Part shown: positions 32,640 through 43,055 of the stretch, one piece after another
Position numbering within the stretch: the first letter of the stretch is position 1
Layout: each line of letters starts with the position of its first letter
Assembly (NCBI GenBank): GCA_947646735.1
Contig: CANTFK010000838.1
Location: 248,001 to 312,000, forward strand
DNA from: Peronospora farinosa
Lineage: Eukaryota > Oomycota > Peronosporomycetes > Peronosporales > Peronosporaceae
Direction of reading: 5' to 3'
DNA: 64,000 bases
Program-made: the position numbers and the translations under genes
The notes under the pieces: generated by a model
Told to the model about the DNA's origin: nothing
What the model saw: only the letters and a program-made list of their open reading frames with translations
Database searches by the model: none

Positions 32640-34535
32640 CTACACTTCATCATCATACACTTGGTGTTGTATTGCCCACTCGTTGCTCTTGAGATGGCCT
32701 ACGCGACGTCGGATGGACTCGATTAGCGTTGAACTATCATCCCTTTGCTCGTCGTTCCCGTTGAAATCGTTATTCAGCAGACACAACTCTTCGATAGGTA
32801 TGCCACTGTTATTGTGCAGACTTGATGAGTTGTGACACTTGCCAGAGCTAACAATTCGTCGGCGCTTCCAATCCAACAGGGCCGCTTCATCTTGTTCGTT
32901 GATGCTATCCGTTCGGGATCTACCGGAGTGTGTAGTATTAGCGTCATGAGGGTTTTCCAAGATGTCCGCTATCATCGCAAGCCCGCTCAATGTGAGTAAG
33001 TTGCCACTCAGGTCGACAAGCATGAATGGCTTCATCTGCGCCCGTTTTACAAGTGCACGCAGGAGTGCGGATGCACCCTCATTCCGTAGCCGATTTGCCC
33101 CCATCGAAAGAGATATGAGAGTGGTGTTGCTCTCTAGTGCTGTCAACAGACGAGCAGACACACCTGCTAGGCCGAGCCCAACGCCGTTCGCTTGTAGGTG
33201 TGTGACAGCGTTGTTAGTAAACAGGAAATCTGCAAGAACATCGCCAAAGCCAACGTCAAAAAAGTTCTGAGCGATATTCAGATGCTTGACAGTTTTGTTA
33301 TGACCCAGCGCTAGCAGCAGATTGGTGACACCGTCAAGGCCAAAATTGCAGCATCGAATGTCCAGGTGAGTGAGCACCGCAGCCGGTCCAGCACCTGGAG
33401 AAGCTAGCATTGGTGTCAGAGCGTGTATACCCGGGTCGCCAATCTGCACGTTGTTTGTCAACTCGAGACGTTCCAGATTCAGCACGCCATCCATACTTGC
33501 GCTACAGATCGCCCCCACTGTTGTACACGACACCTCGTTGTCGCTAAGGCGGAGGTGTCGCAATGCCAGTGGTTCACGTATCTCGGTTAGTCCAACGAAT
33601 GCGTCATCTTCTAGCTCATTGTGCTCCAAGAAGAGGCGCTGCAGCTTTGCAGCACGAAATGCTGCATCGATGAGCAGCTTCTTGTCGAAATCCGCGATAG
33701 AGTTGCTTAGTCTTAACTGCATCAGTTGTGGCATCTCCGTCACCAGACCCACCAACTGCCGATACCCTTCCAATCGAATTTTCACCGATACTAGCTCTAG
33801 TGTCATGATTCTGCTCGTGTCCAGACACTTATCCAACGTTGGGATTGGTTTCACGAGCATGGTGCGAATCTGAGCAACTTGATCATCACTCAGCTTGCCG
33901 TGAAAGAATCCTAGCTCTTTCAGATGCGCATGTTCCTGTATCAAGCGTCTTATAGTTTTCCAGCAAGTATTTTGCTGCTCTGGATGGTGCACTTCAAGTC
34001 TTCGAAGCTGTCGGAGGGCTAAAATGAGCTCCACGTTGTGTTCACAGACCTCTCGACCGTGCACTTTGAGTACCTCCACAACATCCACAAAGAGCTTTTG
34101 GCATTCGACCAAAACATCCGTAAGTCCTGCACGATTCACTGGTGTCCGCAGCTTTAGTAACGTGCGAAACTGGTGTTCCCAAAATTCATGTCGGTGGTTC
34201 CGTCTACGTCCCTGTGCTGCCACCGTGTTCTCAATGGAAATAGGCTCACAACCCAATCGTGCCGCATTCATACGGAGCTCCCACACGCGCTGCGTCTCAC
34301 GATCAAACAGGAACTTGTCGCCTGCCGCCGGATCAAAGCCGTCGCGTGGTTCCGGTGCTTCAAGTTTTGCAGCTGCTTCCCACGCCACCTCCATTTCTCG
34401 CAGACGAAGATTGGACAACTCACGAAAGAGACGGCAACGAATGGCTGTGGGCAGATACTCCACATGATCGAGAAGGTCCTGCACAGGTGTAAAAAGTGCC
34501 ACAGTCACCACTGCAAGCTCCACCAGCGACTGCAT
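32640..34535 (-). CDS. Leucine-rich repeat (ribonuclease-inhibitor-like) protein
   Basis: Single exon; the first in-frame ATG at 34535 gives 631 aa, while the frame is open a little further upstream through a TTG. The first 220 residues are helical without a known domain. From about 230 there are RI-type LRRs with the L-x-x-L-x-L pattern (LRHLRLSDNEVSCTTVGAI, LERLELTNNVQIGDPGIHAL, LTHLDIRCCNFGLDGVTNL, VKHLNIAQNFFDVGFGDVL). The repeats end near FMLVDLSGNLLTLSGLAM, followed by a charged tail. No signal peptide and no nucleotide-binding domain. The role is unknown; such proteins are usually scaffolds. It converges with the acidic multi-exon gene, 127 bp apart. Confidence 0.8.
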   Translation of the reverse strand: MQSLVELAVVTVALFTPVQDLLDHVEYLPTAIRCRLFRELSNLRLREMEVAWEAAAKLEAPEPRDGFDPAAGDKFLFDRETQRVWELRMNAARLGCEPISIENTVAAQGRRRNHRHEFWEHQFRTLLKLRTPVNRAGLTDVLVECQKLFVDVVEVLKVHGREVCEHNVELILALRQLRRLEVHHPEQQNTCWKTIRRLIQEHAHLKELGFFHGKLSDDQVAQIRTMLVKPIPTLDKCLDTSRIMTLELVSVKIRLEGYRQLVGLVTEMPQLMQLRLSNSIADFDKKLLIDAAFRAAKLQRLFLEHNELEDDAFVGLTEIREPLALRHLRLSDNEVSCTTVGAICSASMDGVLNLERLELTNNVQIGDPGIHALTPMLASPGAGPAAVLTHLDIRCCNFGLDGVTNLLLALGHNKTVKHLNIAQNFFDVGFGDVLADFLFTNNAVTHLQANGVGLGLAGVSARLLTALESNTTLISLSMGANRLRNEGASALLRALVKRAQMKPFMLVDLSGNLLTLSGLAMIADILENPHDANTTHSGRSRTDSINEQDEAALLDWKRRRIVSSGKCHNSSSLHNNSGIPIEELCLLNNDFNGNDEQRDDSSTLIESIRRRVGHLKSNEWAIQHQVYDDEV

Positions 34536-34641
34536 CCATTCGACTAATTGATCCAAAAGTCTTATTTTCGGATTTTAATTTTGGGTATCCGGGCGACGTC
34601 AGAGCTGCGACGTCACATGGCTACATTTTTCGGATTATGGA

Positions 34642-37600
34642 TCAGGTGCTACGCACGTGTTCCCACAGCTGACGAAGTTTATCTATACCTGCTTCACCTT
34701 GAGCTAGCGCTTCCTGAACCTGTTGCACGATTCGGCTACTCACTTGCTTCGAGTGTGAGTTTGCCTGTAGGGAATGCTCAAACTGCTCCGATTTCTTCGC
34801 TGCACACTGGATCACTTCGTCTGGAAGCTTGGCCAGCATGGCGACGTTGATGCCGTAGCTCTTTGGACACATGCCATCCTTTAGCTTGTACAAGAACGTA
34901 ACCTTGCGATCATTCTCGGGGTCGACAATGCAGCCCATGTGACCTAGCGATACTTTTCCGTTGCTCGCGTATTCTTCGACTAATGTGTGATAGTGCGTCG
35001 CAAACATTGTCCGACACTGAATGTCGCTCAGCAAGTGCTCAACAACGGCGTATGCGATAGCAGTGCCGTCAAACGTAGACGTACCACGTCCCAACTCGTC
35101 CAGAATAACAAGCGAGTGACTGGTTGCGTGGTTCAGAATCGTCGCAGTCTCAGCTAGCTCCATGTAAAGAGTACTCTGACCAGCAAGGATGCGATCGAAC
35201 GCACCGATTCGAGTGAAAATACGATCCACAGGACTAAGACGACATTTTGCAGCGGGAACGAAGCTACCGATTTGAGCCATGAGGGTCAGGACACAGGTTT
35301 GGCGCAGCAATGTCGACTTGCCGCCCATGTTTGGTCCACTAAGGAGAACCATTTGACCCTTTCCATCGATGCCAAGGCGTGCATCGTTTGGGATGAAATT
35401 GCCATTTTCATAGGTTACAGCAACGCACGGGTGTACACCGTCTTTGATATCAATGAAAGGAGTTCCTCCATTTGCAGAGCTAGCCGCAACTACTTCGGGC
35501 TTCGTGTACCCTTCGCTCTGGCTGCTGAGTAATCCGAGACTTACTAGGCAGTCGAGCACAGCCAGACATTGCACCGCCTTCATCCAGTACTTGTAATCCA
35601 CATCAAACTTGTGAAAAATACGACGTGTCTGATCCTTCAGTGCCTCCTCCTTCTGGCCTTCTGCCGTAGATAGCCGTTTGAGTAAATTGCGAATCGTGGG
35701 CGTGTGGAAGCGCTTGTATCCTTTCTTGCGAGACTTGAGCTCATATTCTTTCGGCTGCTTTGAAAGTGCACTTTCAGGAACCTCCAACTGATAGCGATCC
35801 TCTTTTTTCTTGCCCCAGAAAGAAATCTCTCGACACCGCAGCGCGATGCGCTGCTCGCATAGATACTCTGCCAGCTCAGCTTCAACCTGTGCAATTTCAA
35901 CACAAGCTGCATCGAACTCCAAGTCGACACCAGTTTGAGGTACAATCACACCGCTCTTTCTTGCCGCAGCTTGGTCAAAGCTACGCTTGAGATACTCTAG
36001 CTTCTTTGTGAGGTCGGGAAAGTGCCCATGTGTAGCGCCCGAGTGACCACCATCTTCGATAGAGTGCCTCTTCAATAGTACCTGGAGAATAGGCGAGATG
36101 GATTGCGAAAGCCGTGGACCCAACTCGAGAGTAAGATTCATTGCCGTGTCGAATCCGTTTAGCACGGACAGGAAATCCTTAATTTTGCGAACGTTGTATT
36201 GTTGCGACTCGTACATAATTGCTCGGCTGTCTGGGTGTTCCTCCGAGCGATGCGCGGATCCAAGTGCGTGTATGCGAGACAGCATACGTTCCAGATCGGG
36301 CAGTCTACGAAGAAATTCGCGGATCTCCATCATCAAGTCACCATTGTTACCCAGTTCTTCAACAGCATCAAGTCGCTCTTGAATATCGCGTGTCTTGCAC
36401 AATGGTTTTAGTACCCACTCCTGGAACATACGACGACCAAAGCTTGTCACGGTCTTGTCCATGATGTCGATAAGTGATCCCGAGCGCGAACCGTTGTAGC
36501 TATTGGACAGCACCTCCAAATTATGAATAGTTTGCGAATCCAGTACGACATATTGCTGGTTCAGCTCACCCTTAGCAGCGGATATAGCTGAGCTGTTTGC
36601 GCGCGCATCCCGTGCTTCCTCGTCTGACGGCTTGTACCTCTTAAAATTGCAAAGTGAGAGTAGCTCTTGGTCAATGATGCTTCGTCGCAGATGCCAGATG
36701 CAGCCACCCAGAGCACTGATTGCAAGTTGACCGTCTGGCTTTACTACTTTGTCCATTTCAAGAAAGCACAGAACATCTTCTGGCCACCCATGTTCCTTAA
36801 AATACCCTGCGCGTTCGATTTCGTCGATTGTTTTCGATGCATCCCAGAACTCCTTTCCCACTCGCAATGATGACCGAATTGCAGCAGGTGCGGCGTGCTT
36901 TAGGACCATCCTAGTATCTTCCGAGACGTTAAATCGCTCGGTCACGATTTCTACGATATGAAATTGGGCGAAAAGGGTCTTGAGACGGTCGCGCTGCTCC
37001 GTATCGTCAAACTCGGATAGCTGAAAGGCGCCGGTAGAGCAATCTATCATGCAAACACCGAAGCGCACAGTTTTTCGCGCAAGGTCGAAAGATTCTTTGA
37101 GCGCAAGAAGGTGCTTCGATACCTCGTCCTGAGATGAAATTGGGGCGTCCAAGAAGCTGACAGTATTGGTACCAATGGACAATAGAGAGCACACTTCACG
37201 GCGAACAACCTTTGCCTTCGTCGCGGAAGTGCTGTTACGGACCTTCATCATGTCAGGGGTTTCGGTTTGTTCAACTCGAGCAACGCGATAGCCCTTTGCA
37301 ACCAATTGGGACGACATTTTCGAATAGGCGATCTCTGGGAAACCAGAGTGTGCCTTATCACCTTTCATGTAGATAAGATTCAGCTCCTTAAAGCCAACAT
37401 CTGCATCCATGTGGAACAACTCGTAGAACTTGCCAACCTTGAAAAATAGCACTGTATCCATATTGTGCGCTTTCACTTCCCACCATTGCACCATGGCCGG
37501 AGTTTCCTTCTTCAAAAACTCTGGTGGCACCATTAAAGTGCGAGGATCATAGTCCAGAGAGTCGGGTGTGTTGCCATTAATGTCACGTCGTTTCTCGTGC

Positions 37601-38445
37601 AACCAAGGAAGGGAATCATGGATATGATTGCCAGTACCTGCCACGGCACTAGGCAACACAGGGCCATCAGCAGCTTTCTTGCTGCTTGACACAACAGTCT
37701 CATCCCATTTTTTCTTAACAGAAGGTGAAGGAGACAAAAAGGACTTGACCGCCACTTTTTTCAAGTTGCTTGATGCAGGAGCACTCCTTCGTCGTTTCTT
37801 TAGTGGTGGGGCGTCTTCCTCTGACTCTTCGTCTACAAAATCATCCATAACGTCATCATCGGAAGGTTCATTCTCTGCACCACTAAATTCCGACTCGTCT
37901 CCATCATCTCCTTCCTCCGGACTGTCCTGCTCCTCATCACTGCTCACAACATTATGCGTGGTTTTCTTCCCCTTCCGACGACGTGAAGGTGGAACCACAG
38001 CCTCCTCCTCGTCAGAGTCATCATCATCTCGAATCACAATTTTCCTATTGTAGTTCTTAATCGGCTCTCTGTCCTTCTCGTTGCTCCTCTTCACAAGATC
38101 CTCCTCTTCTTCCTCCTCCTCTGAGCTTGTGCCAAGAAAATCCTCATAGGCCTTGCGCTTAACACCTCCAGCCGATGCCTCTTCCATGTACTTCCTCTCC
38201 ATATTATTACTGCCATTTTCTTTGCCCTTGTTCACCGTCTTTTGCTTCACTTTAGGTGAAAACTCGATCTTCTTGCGTGTAGTGCCTAGCGATTCGCGCT
38301 TTGTCTGCGTATCGGCTATTTTTGTCTTGGAGCTGCCGTTTTTGCTGGATCCAGTAGACGTGTGCTTTTTCTTCGTGTCCGATGCAGTTTCTGACGATGG
38401 AGGGCTGAAGAAATGCAGCAGAGAACTCTGCGTCTTGTGCTTCAT
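34642..38445 (-). CDS. MSH6: DNA mismatch repair protein MSH6
   Basis: Single exon, 1267 aa. Residues 6-13 QSSLLHFF form a PCNA-binding PIP box (QxxLxxFF). A long acidic, Ser-rich disordered region follows with basic nuclear-localisation-like patches. The MutS core has the mismatch-contacting VGKFYELF near residue 335 (Phe-x-Glu), lever and clamp domains, the ATPase Walker A GPNMGGKSTLLRQ near 1035, Walker B VILDELGRGTSTFDG and the late helix-turn-helix. MSH6 pairs with MSH2 as MutS-alpha to recognise base mismatches and small loops in the nucleus. The PIP box plus FYE motif separate it from MSH3 and MSH2. Upstream there is a duplicated E2F-like motif. Confidence 0.97.
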   Translation of the reverse strand: MKHKTQSSLLHFFSPPSSETASDTKKKHTSTGSSKNGSSKTKIADTQTKRESLGTTRKKIEFSPKVKQKTVNKGKENGSNNMERKYMEEASAGGVKRKAYEDFLGTSSEEEEEEEDLVKRSNEKDREPIKNYNRKIVIRDDDDSDEEEAVVPPSRRRKGKKTTHNVVSSDEEQDSPEEGDDGDESEFSGAENEPSDDDVMDDFVDEESEEDAPPLKKRRRSAPASSNLKKVAVKSFLSPSPSVKKKWDETVVSSSKKAADGPVLPSAVAGTGNHIHDSLPWLHEKRRDINGNTPDSLDYDPRTLMVPPEFLKKETPAMVQWWEVKAHNMDTVLFFKVGKFYELFHMDADVGFKELNLIYMKGDKAHSGFPEIAYSKMSSQLVAKGYRVARVEQTETPDMMKVRNSTSATKAKVVRREVCSLLSIGTNTVSFLDAPISSQDEVSKHLLALKESFDLARKTVRFGVCMIDCSTGAFQLSEFDDTEQRDRLKTLFAQFHIVEIVTERFNVSEDTRMVLKHAAPAAIRSSLRVGKEFWDASKTIDEIERAGYFKEHGWPEDVLCFLEMDKVVKPDGQLAISALGGCIWHLRRSIIDQELLSLCNFKRYKPSDEEARDARANSSAISAAKGELNQQYVVLDSQTIHNLEVLSNSYNGSRSGSLIDIMDKTVTSFGRRMFQEWVLKPLCKTRDIQERLDAVEELGNNGDLMMEIREFLRRLPDLERMLSRIHALGSAHRSEEHPDSRAIMYESQQYNVRKIKDFLSVLNGFDTAMNLTLELGPRLSQSISPILQVLLKRHSIEDGGHSGATHGHFPDLTKKLEYLKRSFDQAAARKSGVIVPQTGVDLEFDAACVEIAQVEAELAEYLCEQRIALRCREISFWGKKKEDRYQLEVPESALSKQPKEYELKSRKKGYKRFHTPTIRNLLKRLSTAEGQKEEALKDQTRRIFHKFDVDYKYWMKAVQCLAVLDCLVSLGLLSSQSEGYTKPEVVAASSANGGTPFIDIKDGVHPCVAVTYENGNFIPNDARLGIDGKGQMVLLSGPNMGGKSTLLRQTCVLTLMAQIGSFVPAAKCRLSPVDRIFTRIGAFDRILAGQSTLYMELAETATILNHATSHSLVILDELGRGTSTFDGTAIAYAVVEHLLSDIQCRTMFATHYHTLVEEYASNGKVSLGHMGCIVDPENDRKVTFLYKLKDGMCPKSYGINVAMLAKLPDEVIQCAAKKSEQFEHSLQANSHSKQVSSRIVQQVQEALAQGEAGIDKLRQLWEHVRST

Positions 38446-38457
38446 CTTGGCAAATTG

Positions 38458-38493
38458 TTTTCAACTCCCGCGTTTTCAACTCCCGCCAAAATT
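38458..38493 (-). promoter_or_regulatory. tandem 14-bp repeat with E2F-like sites upstream of MSH6
   Basis: The 14-mer ttttcaactcccgc occurs at 38458-38471 and again at 38473-38486, one base apart. Read on the gene's strand this gives aattttggcggga, close to the E2F consensus TTTTSSCGC, followed by a second GCGGGAGTTG. The first repeat starts 13 bp before the start codon, so the sites lie in the core promoter or 5' leader. Confidence 0.45.
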
Positions 38494-39352
38494 TAAAGCG
38501 TTATAACAATTCTATTGGACAATATTTTAATGTTCGTTCATTGGCGTCAATAAAACCGGTCAAATCTTATATTACGACTTGTTTTTTTGTCGATCTCTGG
38601 CGTTGCTTATTGACGCACATTACTATACCAGACACTATCATACGTAGTTCATACCAACTAGCAAAAGAAAAAGAATCTAATTTCTCGTAGATGGCGTAAT
38701 CTTTTAGAATCAACAAGATAATGTCATTCATTACCCAAAATAGGGAGTGTATTAGGCATATTTAAGTAACGAATAGCAGCAACAGCTTGCAATGCTTGAC
38801 ATCAAACACCTACAAGGAAGACAGCACCAAGAGTGACAAAACATGCTACCACAGAGAACAAATTGACAAAAACCTGCGAGTATCTTTTCAAAGAAGAACC
38901 ACCTCGACCGATACAGCACGACAACGAAATGAAGCACGAGGGGGGGAGACTGATGCATGTGGTGTGCCCAAAAACTCGATGGCACTTTTAGACACATGCA
39001 TGCTGCGCGCGTAATTCGTACGCGATCGTGTCGTATGTCCTGATGTCATCATCTTCCTAGCTAGACCACCCGCTCACCGTAGTACGACGCGACTCACTGT
39101 TCGTCAAACCTGTCTGTACCTGTACGCAGCTCGATAAACACCAATGACGTCACCAAGGGCAACCCCATTGAAGACGAACTGGTAAACGCGCTTGCTCTGT
39201 TGGCAAAACACTACATCAGTAGAACCCATTTCTCGGCAAGGCTGTATTAAAAAGTTTACCAAACTTTTCGCCACCCCTTCCATCTACAATCGCTCGTTCC
39301 CGACTGACCGTTCGTGTTTCAGACAAGAGATACTCCGTGTGTATAAAGCAAC
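38494..39352. other. intergenic region
   Basis: About 860 bp between the MSH6 start and the L17 stop codon. AT-rich around 38500-38760, with a purine-rich stretch (gagggggggaga-like) near 38940. No gene recognised. Confidence 0.55.
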
Positions 39353-39925
39353 TTAGTTAGCCGGGACACCGCCGCCTGATTTAAGACGTAGCTGGGCCTG
39401 ACGCTTGCGGGACACCTTGGTAGGTTTCACTTCCTCGACGGCCTTGGCAACGTTAGCGCGCTTCTCCGTCAGGATCAGCTCAATGTGGGCCGGGTTGGAC
39501 ATGTAAGGGCCAATGCGACCGTGGGCACGGTACGTGCGGCGGCGCTGCTTAATGGCGGCATTGGCTTGAGCGTGCGAGATGTACAGCAAGTCCGTGTCCA
39601 GACCCTTGACCTCGGCATTGGCTTCAGCATTCTTCAACAGGTCCAGAATGATCTTGGTAGCCTTTTGTGGCCACTTGCACTTGTCACCAGCGGCACCACG
39701 AAGCTTACCCTGAGCGTGACGGCCGCAACCGCCCGTGAACTTGGTGAAGGGCACAGCCTGCTTGTACTCGAGCACAGCTTGCAAAAAGCTCTTAGCCTTG
39801 TTGAAAGGCATGCCCTTAATGGCATGGCTGACCTCACGGCAGTGCTTAAAGTGCACGCGAAGGTGCGAGCCACGAGCCTTGGCGGCGCGCTGAGCGTCTT
39901 CAGGTTCCTGGCTGTAGGACGGCAT
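39353..39925 (-). CDS. 60S ribosomal protein L17 (uL22)
   Basis: 190 aa in one coding exon, starting [20 protein letters not shown]. The core carries the uL22 pattern [17 protein letters not shown], then the long beta hairpin and the C-terminal signature INQ-type segment [22 protein letters not shown]. The basic protein lines the exit tunnel of the large subunit. The upstream frame is open for 34 further codons without family similarity, so the ATG at 39925 is preferred. The tail ([20 protein letters not shown]) is basic as usual. Confidence 0.96.
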   Translation of the reverse strand: MPSYSQEPEDAQRAAKARGSHLRVHFKHCREVSHAIKGMPFNKAKSFLQAVLEYKQAVPFTKFTGGCGRHAQGKLRGAAGDKCKWPQKATKIILDLLKNAEANAEVKGLDTDLLYISHAQANAAIKQRRRTYRAHGRIGPYMSNPAHIELILTEKRANVAKAVEEVKPTKVSRKRQAQLRLKSGGGVPAN

Positions 39926-40197
39926 GATTCTTGCTTCACGTTCGGGTTCTGGAAACTGGTGAGCAGTAAATGCCAAAGACCAAAGGGGGTGATAGACAAA
40001 GCCCAGTGATTGGTGGTGGTGAAGCACTCTTGGCGATTTGGGTCATTCAAATAGGTATTTGAAATGGGTATATCGATGGTTGGTTCAGCGTGAATTGTGG
40101 TTTTAGTATGTCCCTCATGCACAACTTCGCAGCAAAAAGTGAATTTGAGCCATTTTGCATTCATCTATTTGGTAACCTTCTTCTGCGTTTGTACTCA

Positions 40198-41377
40198 TCA
40201 AAATGATGCCTCTGAAGAGTCAGAGTCGCTAACAGCAGAGCCCTCAACGCCGGCGTCGTCCTTGTCGTCGTCATCCGCTTCTTCCTCGTCCTCTTCAGCA
40301 TTGTCTTCTTCGCCACTCAAACGCTTTTCTTTGTAAGAATTGCGCCGCGACGCTGCACGACGTGATCGTCCACTCGAGATTATCAGACTTGTGTCAATAC
40401 CCTCCAGCTCTTTTTCCTTCTCACGCTTTCTCTTTGCTGCGCTGATCTCGCGAGATGAAGGATACGCACCGGCAAACGAAATACCGGTATCATGTAATCG
40501 ATCACGCAGAATCTCCTCTGCGTCCGCAGTTGACGTAGCACGATTAAGCAGTTTGTACAATTGTGGGCTAAAAAGTTCCAGCAACGAAGGAGTTAGCACA
40601 CAGTGCAATATGATTCGCGTCCATCACGTACTTGAGAATACCCGCTGCACGACCAAGTTCTTTCAACGAAGTCAGACCTGCGGACTCTGGCTGCGTTGTT
40701 GTCTTGGACTTTTTGAGCGGCGGCATGACCCCCTTGCTCTTTCGCTTTTTCTTATGGCTGTGATCGGGCTACAAGCACAAGCAGAGGCACACAGCAGAGA
40801 ATAGTGTTTAGCACGAGCAATATACGTCGACAATACTGCAATACATAGAACTTACTGGCACGACTTTTCGTCTCTCTTTAACAGGAGCAACATTGCCGTC
40901 ATCGTCAGAATCATCCTCTTCATCACCCACTTCAAACGTAGCTGCATCGTCTTCACTTGACTCACTGTTATCGACAATTCTCGATCGATGACCTTCTTTA
41001 TCGCTCGAATCCACATCTGTATTGCGTTTTCTAGAGGTGCGCTTCCTGCGCGGTCGTAAATCAACCACTTCTTCCTCCTCCTCCTCCTCTTCATGGACGT
41101 CAGCATCATTCTTCTTGCTCTCACTTTCAGATACATTCCCACCCGCAAGTAGCCCCAGCATGTCCGGCAGCAACTCCTTGATGCGAGGTCTCCACTTTGC
41201 TTTCAAGTCCACAAATTCCATCCCAACACGATCCGCAAGCTTCTGCATCACTACCAGTAGAGTCGCTGTGTCTGCATTCATAGATGGGAGGATATCGTGC
41301 AGCGCCTTCACAATGGAGTCCTCCGTGATGAGCGATTCCACTGATGCTGGCGGTGCCTCGCCCAACGCCTCCATCAT
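40198..41377 (-). CDS. HIRIP3/CHZ-like histone chaperone
   Basis: Three exons read leftward: 41377-40856, 40768-40632, 40567-40198; phases agree, 342 aa. The N-terminus (EDSIVKALHDILPSMNADT through WRPRIKELL) resembles the DEK-C-type helical domain of HIRIP3. The middle is a long run of Glu and Asp with basic blocks (RPRRKRTSRKRN). The end (LTSLKELGRAAGIL, then EIL-RDRLHDTGI, and GIDTSLIISSGRSRR) matches the HIRIP3/CHZ region, where the ID-x-x-x-I-I-x-x-G-R-x-(R)R motif contacts H2A-H2B. The C-terminus is acidic again. Role in handling H2A(.Z)-H2B dimers is inferred from this motif. Confidence 0.72.
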
Positions 41378-41740
41378 GTTGTTTCCAGGCCACGCACTTG
41401 TCAAATTGCGAAAACGGATGATAAAAGCAATTGCGTTTAAACGGGCTCATAAAACCAGATTGTATAAACGGTATTTGCCAACAAAATAGTTTAATTCAAC
41501 GTTACAAAGATGAATCATTTTGTATAGACCAAAAGGGTCAAAATACAAAATTTGACAACAATTGGACATATAAGATACCTTTTTCATATCAGTAGCAGTA
41601 GTATGTATTATTGCACTCCTTCCTTCCACAGCGGTGTTACAGTAACAACTTTTTACAGCTACGAGCTACGTTCCATTAAGCCCTTGCTCTTCGAATCAAG
41701 TTGTAGTCTCTCAACCTTCTCGCATTAGCACGTTTACCTT
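41378..41740. other. intergenic region
   Basis: About 360 bp, upstream of the HIRIP3-like gene and downstream of the ceramide synthase gene. AT-rich; nothing recognised. Confidence 0.5.
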
Positions 41741-42919
41741 CTAGTCGTCCTTGCTCTCGTTATCCGAGTCAGACGACGTGCCTTCGTATTCGTCCTTGGC
41801 CGCATCATGGGTGCCCTTGGTTACCACGCCAATTAAAACCCGCACCAACAGCATGCCCCACCAAATGTGCAAGCAGTACAGCGTCGTGAGTAGTACATTA
41901 AAGAGCAGCCACGATGGAGGTCCCGGGTGAGGAAAAAGTTGCGTGAAGTCATGTGCATCAGCCATTGTCATGCTGGCCTCGCGATTTTCCACAATAGTCG
42001 CGTAAAGCAACTTGGTCGGATACTGGTAGATGCGATAGTAAAACCACAACACGATCGTCACAACAAATAGGATCTCGCTCGCGAACAGACCAGGGACGCC
42101 TTCCATTTTGAGGTAGTTGGCCATCTTCAGCATGTCGAGAGGGATGTCAGTCATGTCATGAAGTAGCAAGACGATCACACCCACGGGCAAAAATCCCACT
42201 GCATATGACCAGGTGACCAGTGCAATTGTGACAACATGATGCGTCATCATGACCAAATAATCCTTACGGATTTCTTCCAGGAACTTGCAGGAGAATGCAG
42301 TGAAGATCCAAATGGCCTATGACAAGGTAAGTCAGCCACATAAACCATCACTTTAGTCATCTTATTGGAACTTTATTAGCCAGCAAAACGATTACACGCG
42401 ACGGGTCTCACCAGTTGCGTGATGTAAAGCAGTTTGGTACTAAACTTTTGCGTCAGGAACACGCCCGTATCGGTTCCTTGGTTCCACACTGAAAACACAA
42501 AGGAGTCAAAGGGTCCATCAGTCATCTATAAACAGCTTTATCATGCCAGATAAAGTATTACATGTCGTTGTATCTTGCCACCACGTCTCATCACGCAGTA
42601 CATACAATTCAAAGATCGTCATGGACACGTGAATAGCGAGTTGCCATGACTGATCACACCATTTTTTCATGGTCACCGCCTTCTTTAGCGGGTCTCCAAG
42701 GTGCTGCAAGAAAGTGCGCGAGAACCATCCGCCTCCAATAGCGAACGAAGTCTTGGTCAATTTAACAGTCAGTGCAACCACAACAATCATGGCTACGAGG
42801 ATACAGAGCATTTGCTTATCATCCCACAGTGTATGCGTGATGACTCCTAGTTCACACACGAGTAGACCCACTAAAAGGCTGTCCAGAAATGGATTAGGCT
42901 TTGGAATAGAACGCGCCAT
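41741..42919 (-). CDS. TLC-domain ceramide synthase (LAG1/LASS family)
   Basis: Three exons read leftward: 42919-42562, 42488-42412, 42316-41741; phases agree, 336 aa. Six or more hydrophobic segments. The Lag1 motif is present: MMTHHVVTIALVTWSYA (the essential His pair) followed by LLHDMTDIPLDMLKMA (H-D-x-(S/T)-D-x-x-x-(D/E)-x-x-K). Upstream lies WSFTRTF-like (GGWFSRTFLQH). The C-terminus is acidic (DEYEGTSSDSDNESKDD) and probably cytosolic. The enzyme N-acylates sphingoid bases in the ER. No homeobox-like domain is present. Fatty acyl preference cannot be told. Confidence 0.92.
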
Positions 42920-43055
42920 ATTCGCTCTTCTTCGTCGAAGGGATACTTGTGCAGATTTGTTATGACACAGATATGGGTATGCCCCCAACAGATTTGACAG
43001 GTATAGTATAAAAAAGATGACATTCTTCGTACCAAAAAATGTCGGGGGAACCAAA

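Noticed and set aside
37628..38053. Ser-rich + strand frame over the MSH6 N-terminus
   Set aside because: Opposite strand of the Glu/Asp/Ser-rich disordered region of MSH6.
39485..40009. 174-codon + strand frame opposite L17
   Set aside because: Shadow of a codon-biased ribosomal protein gene.
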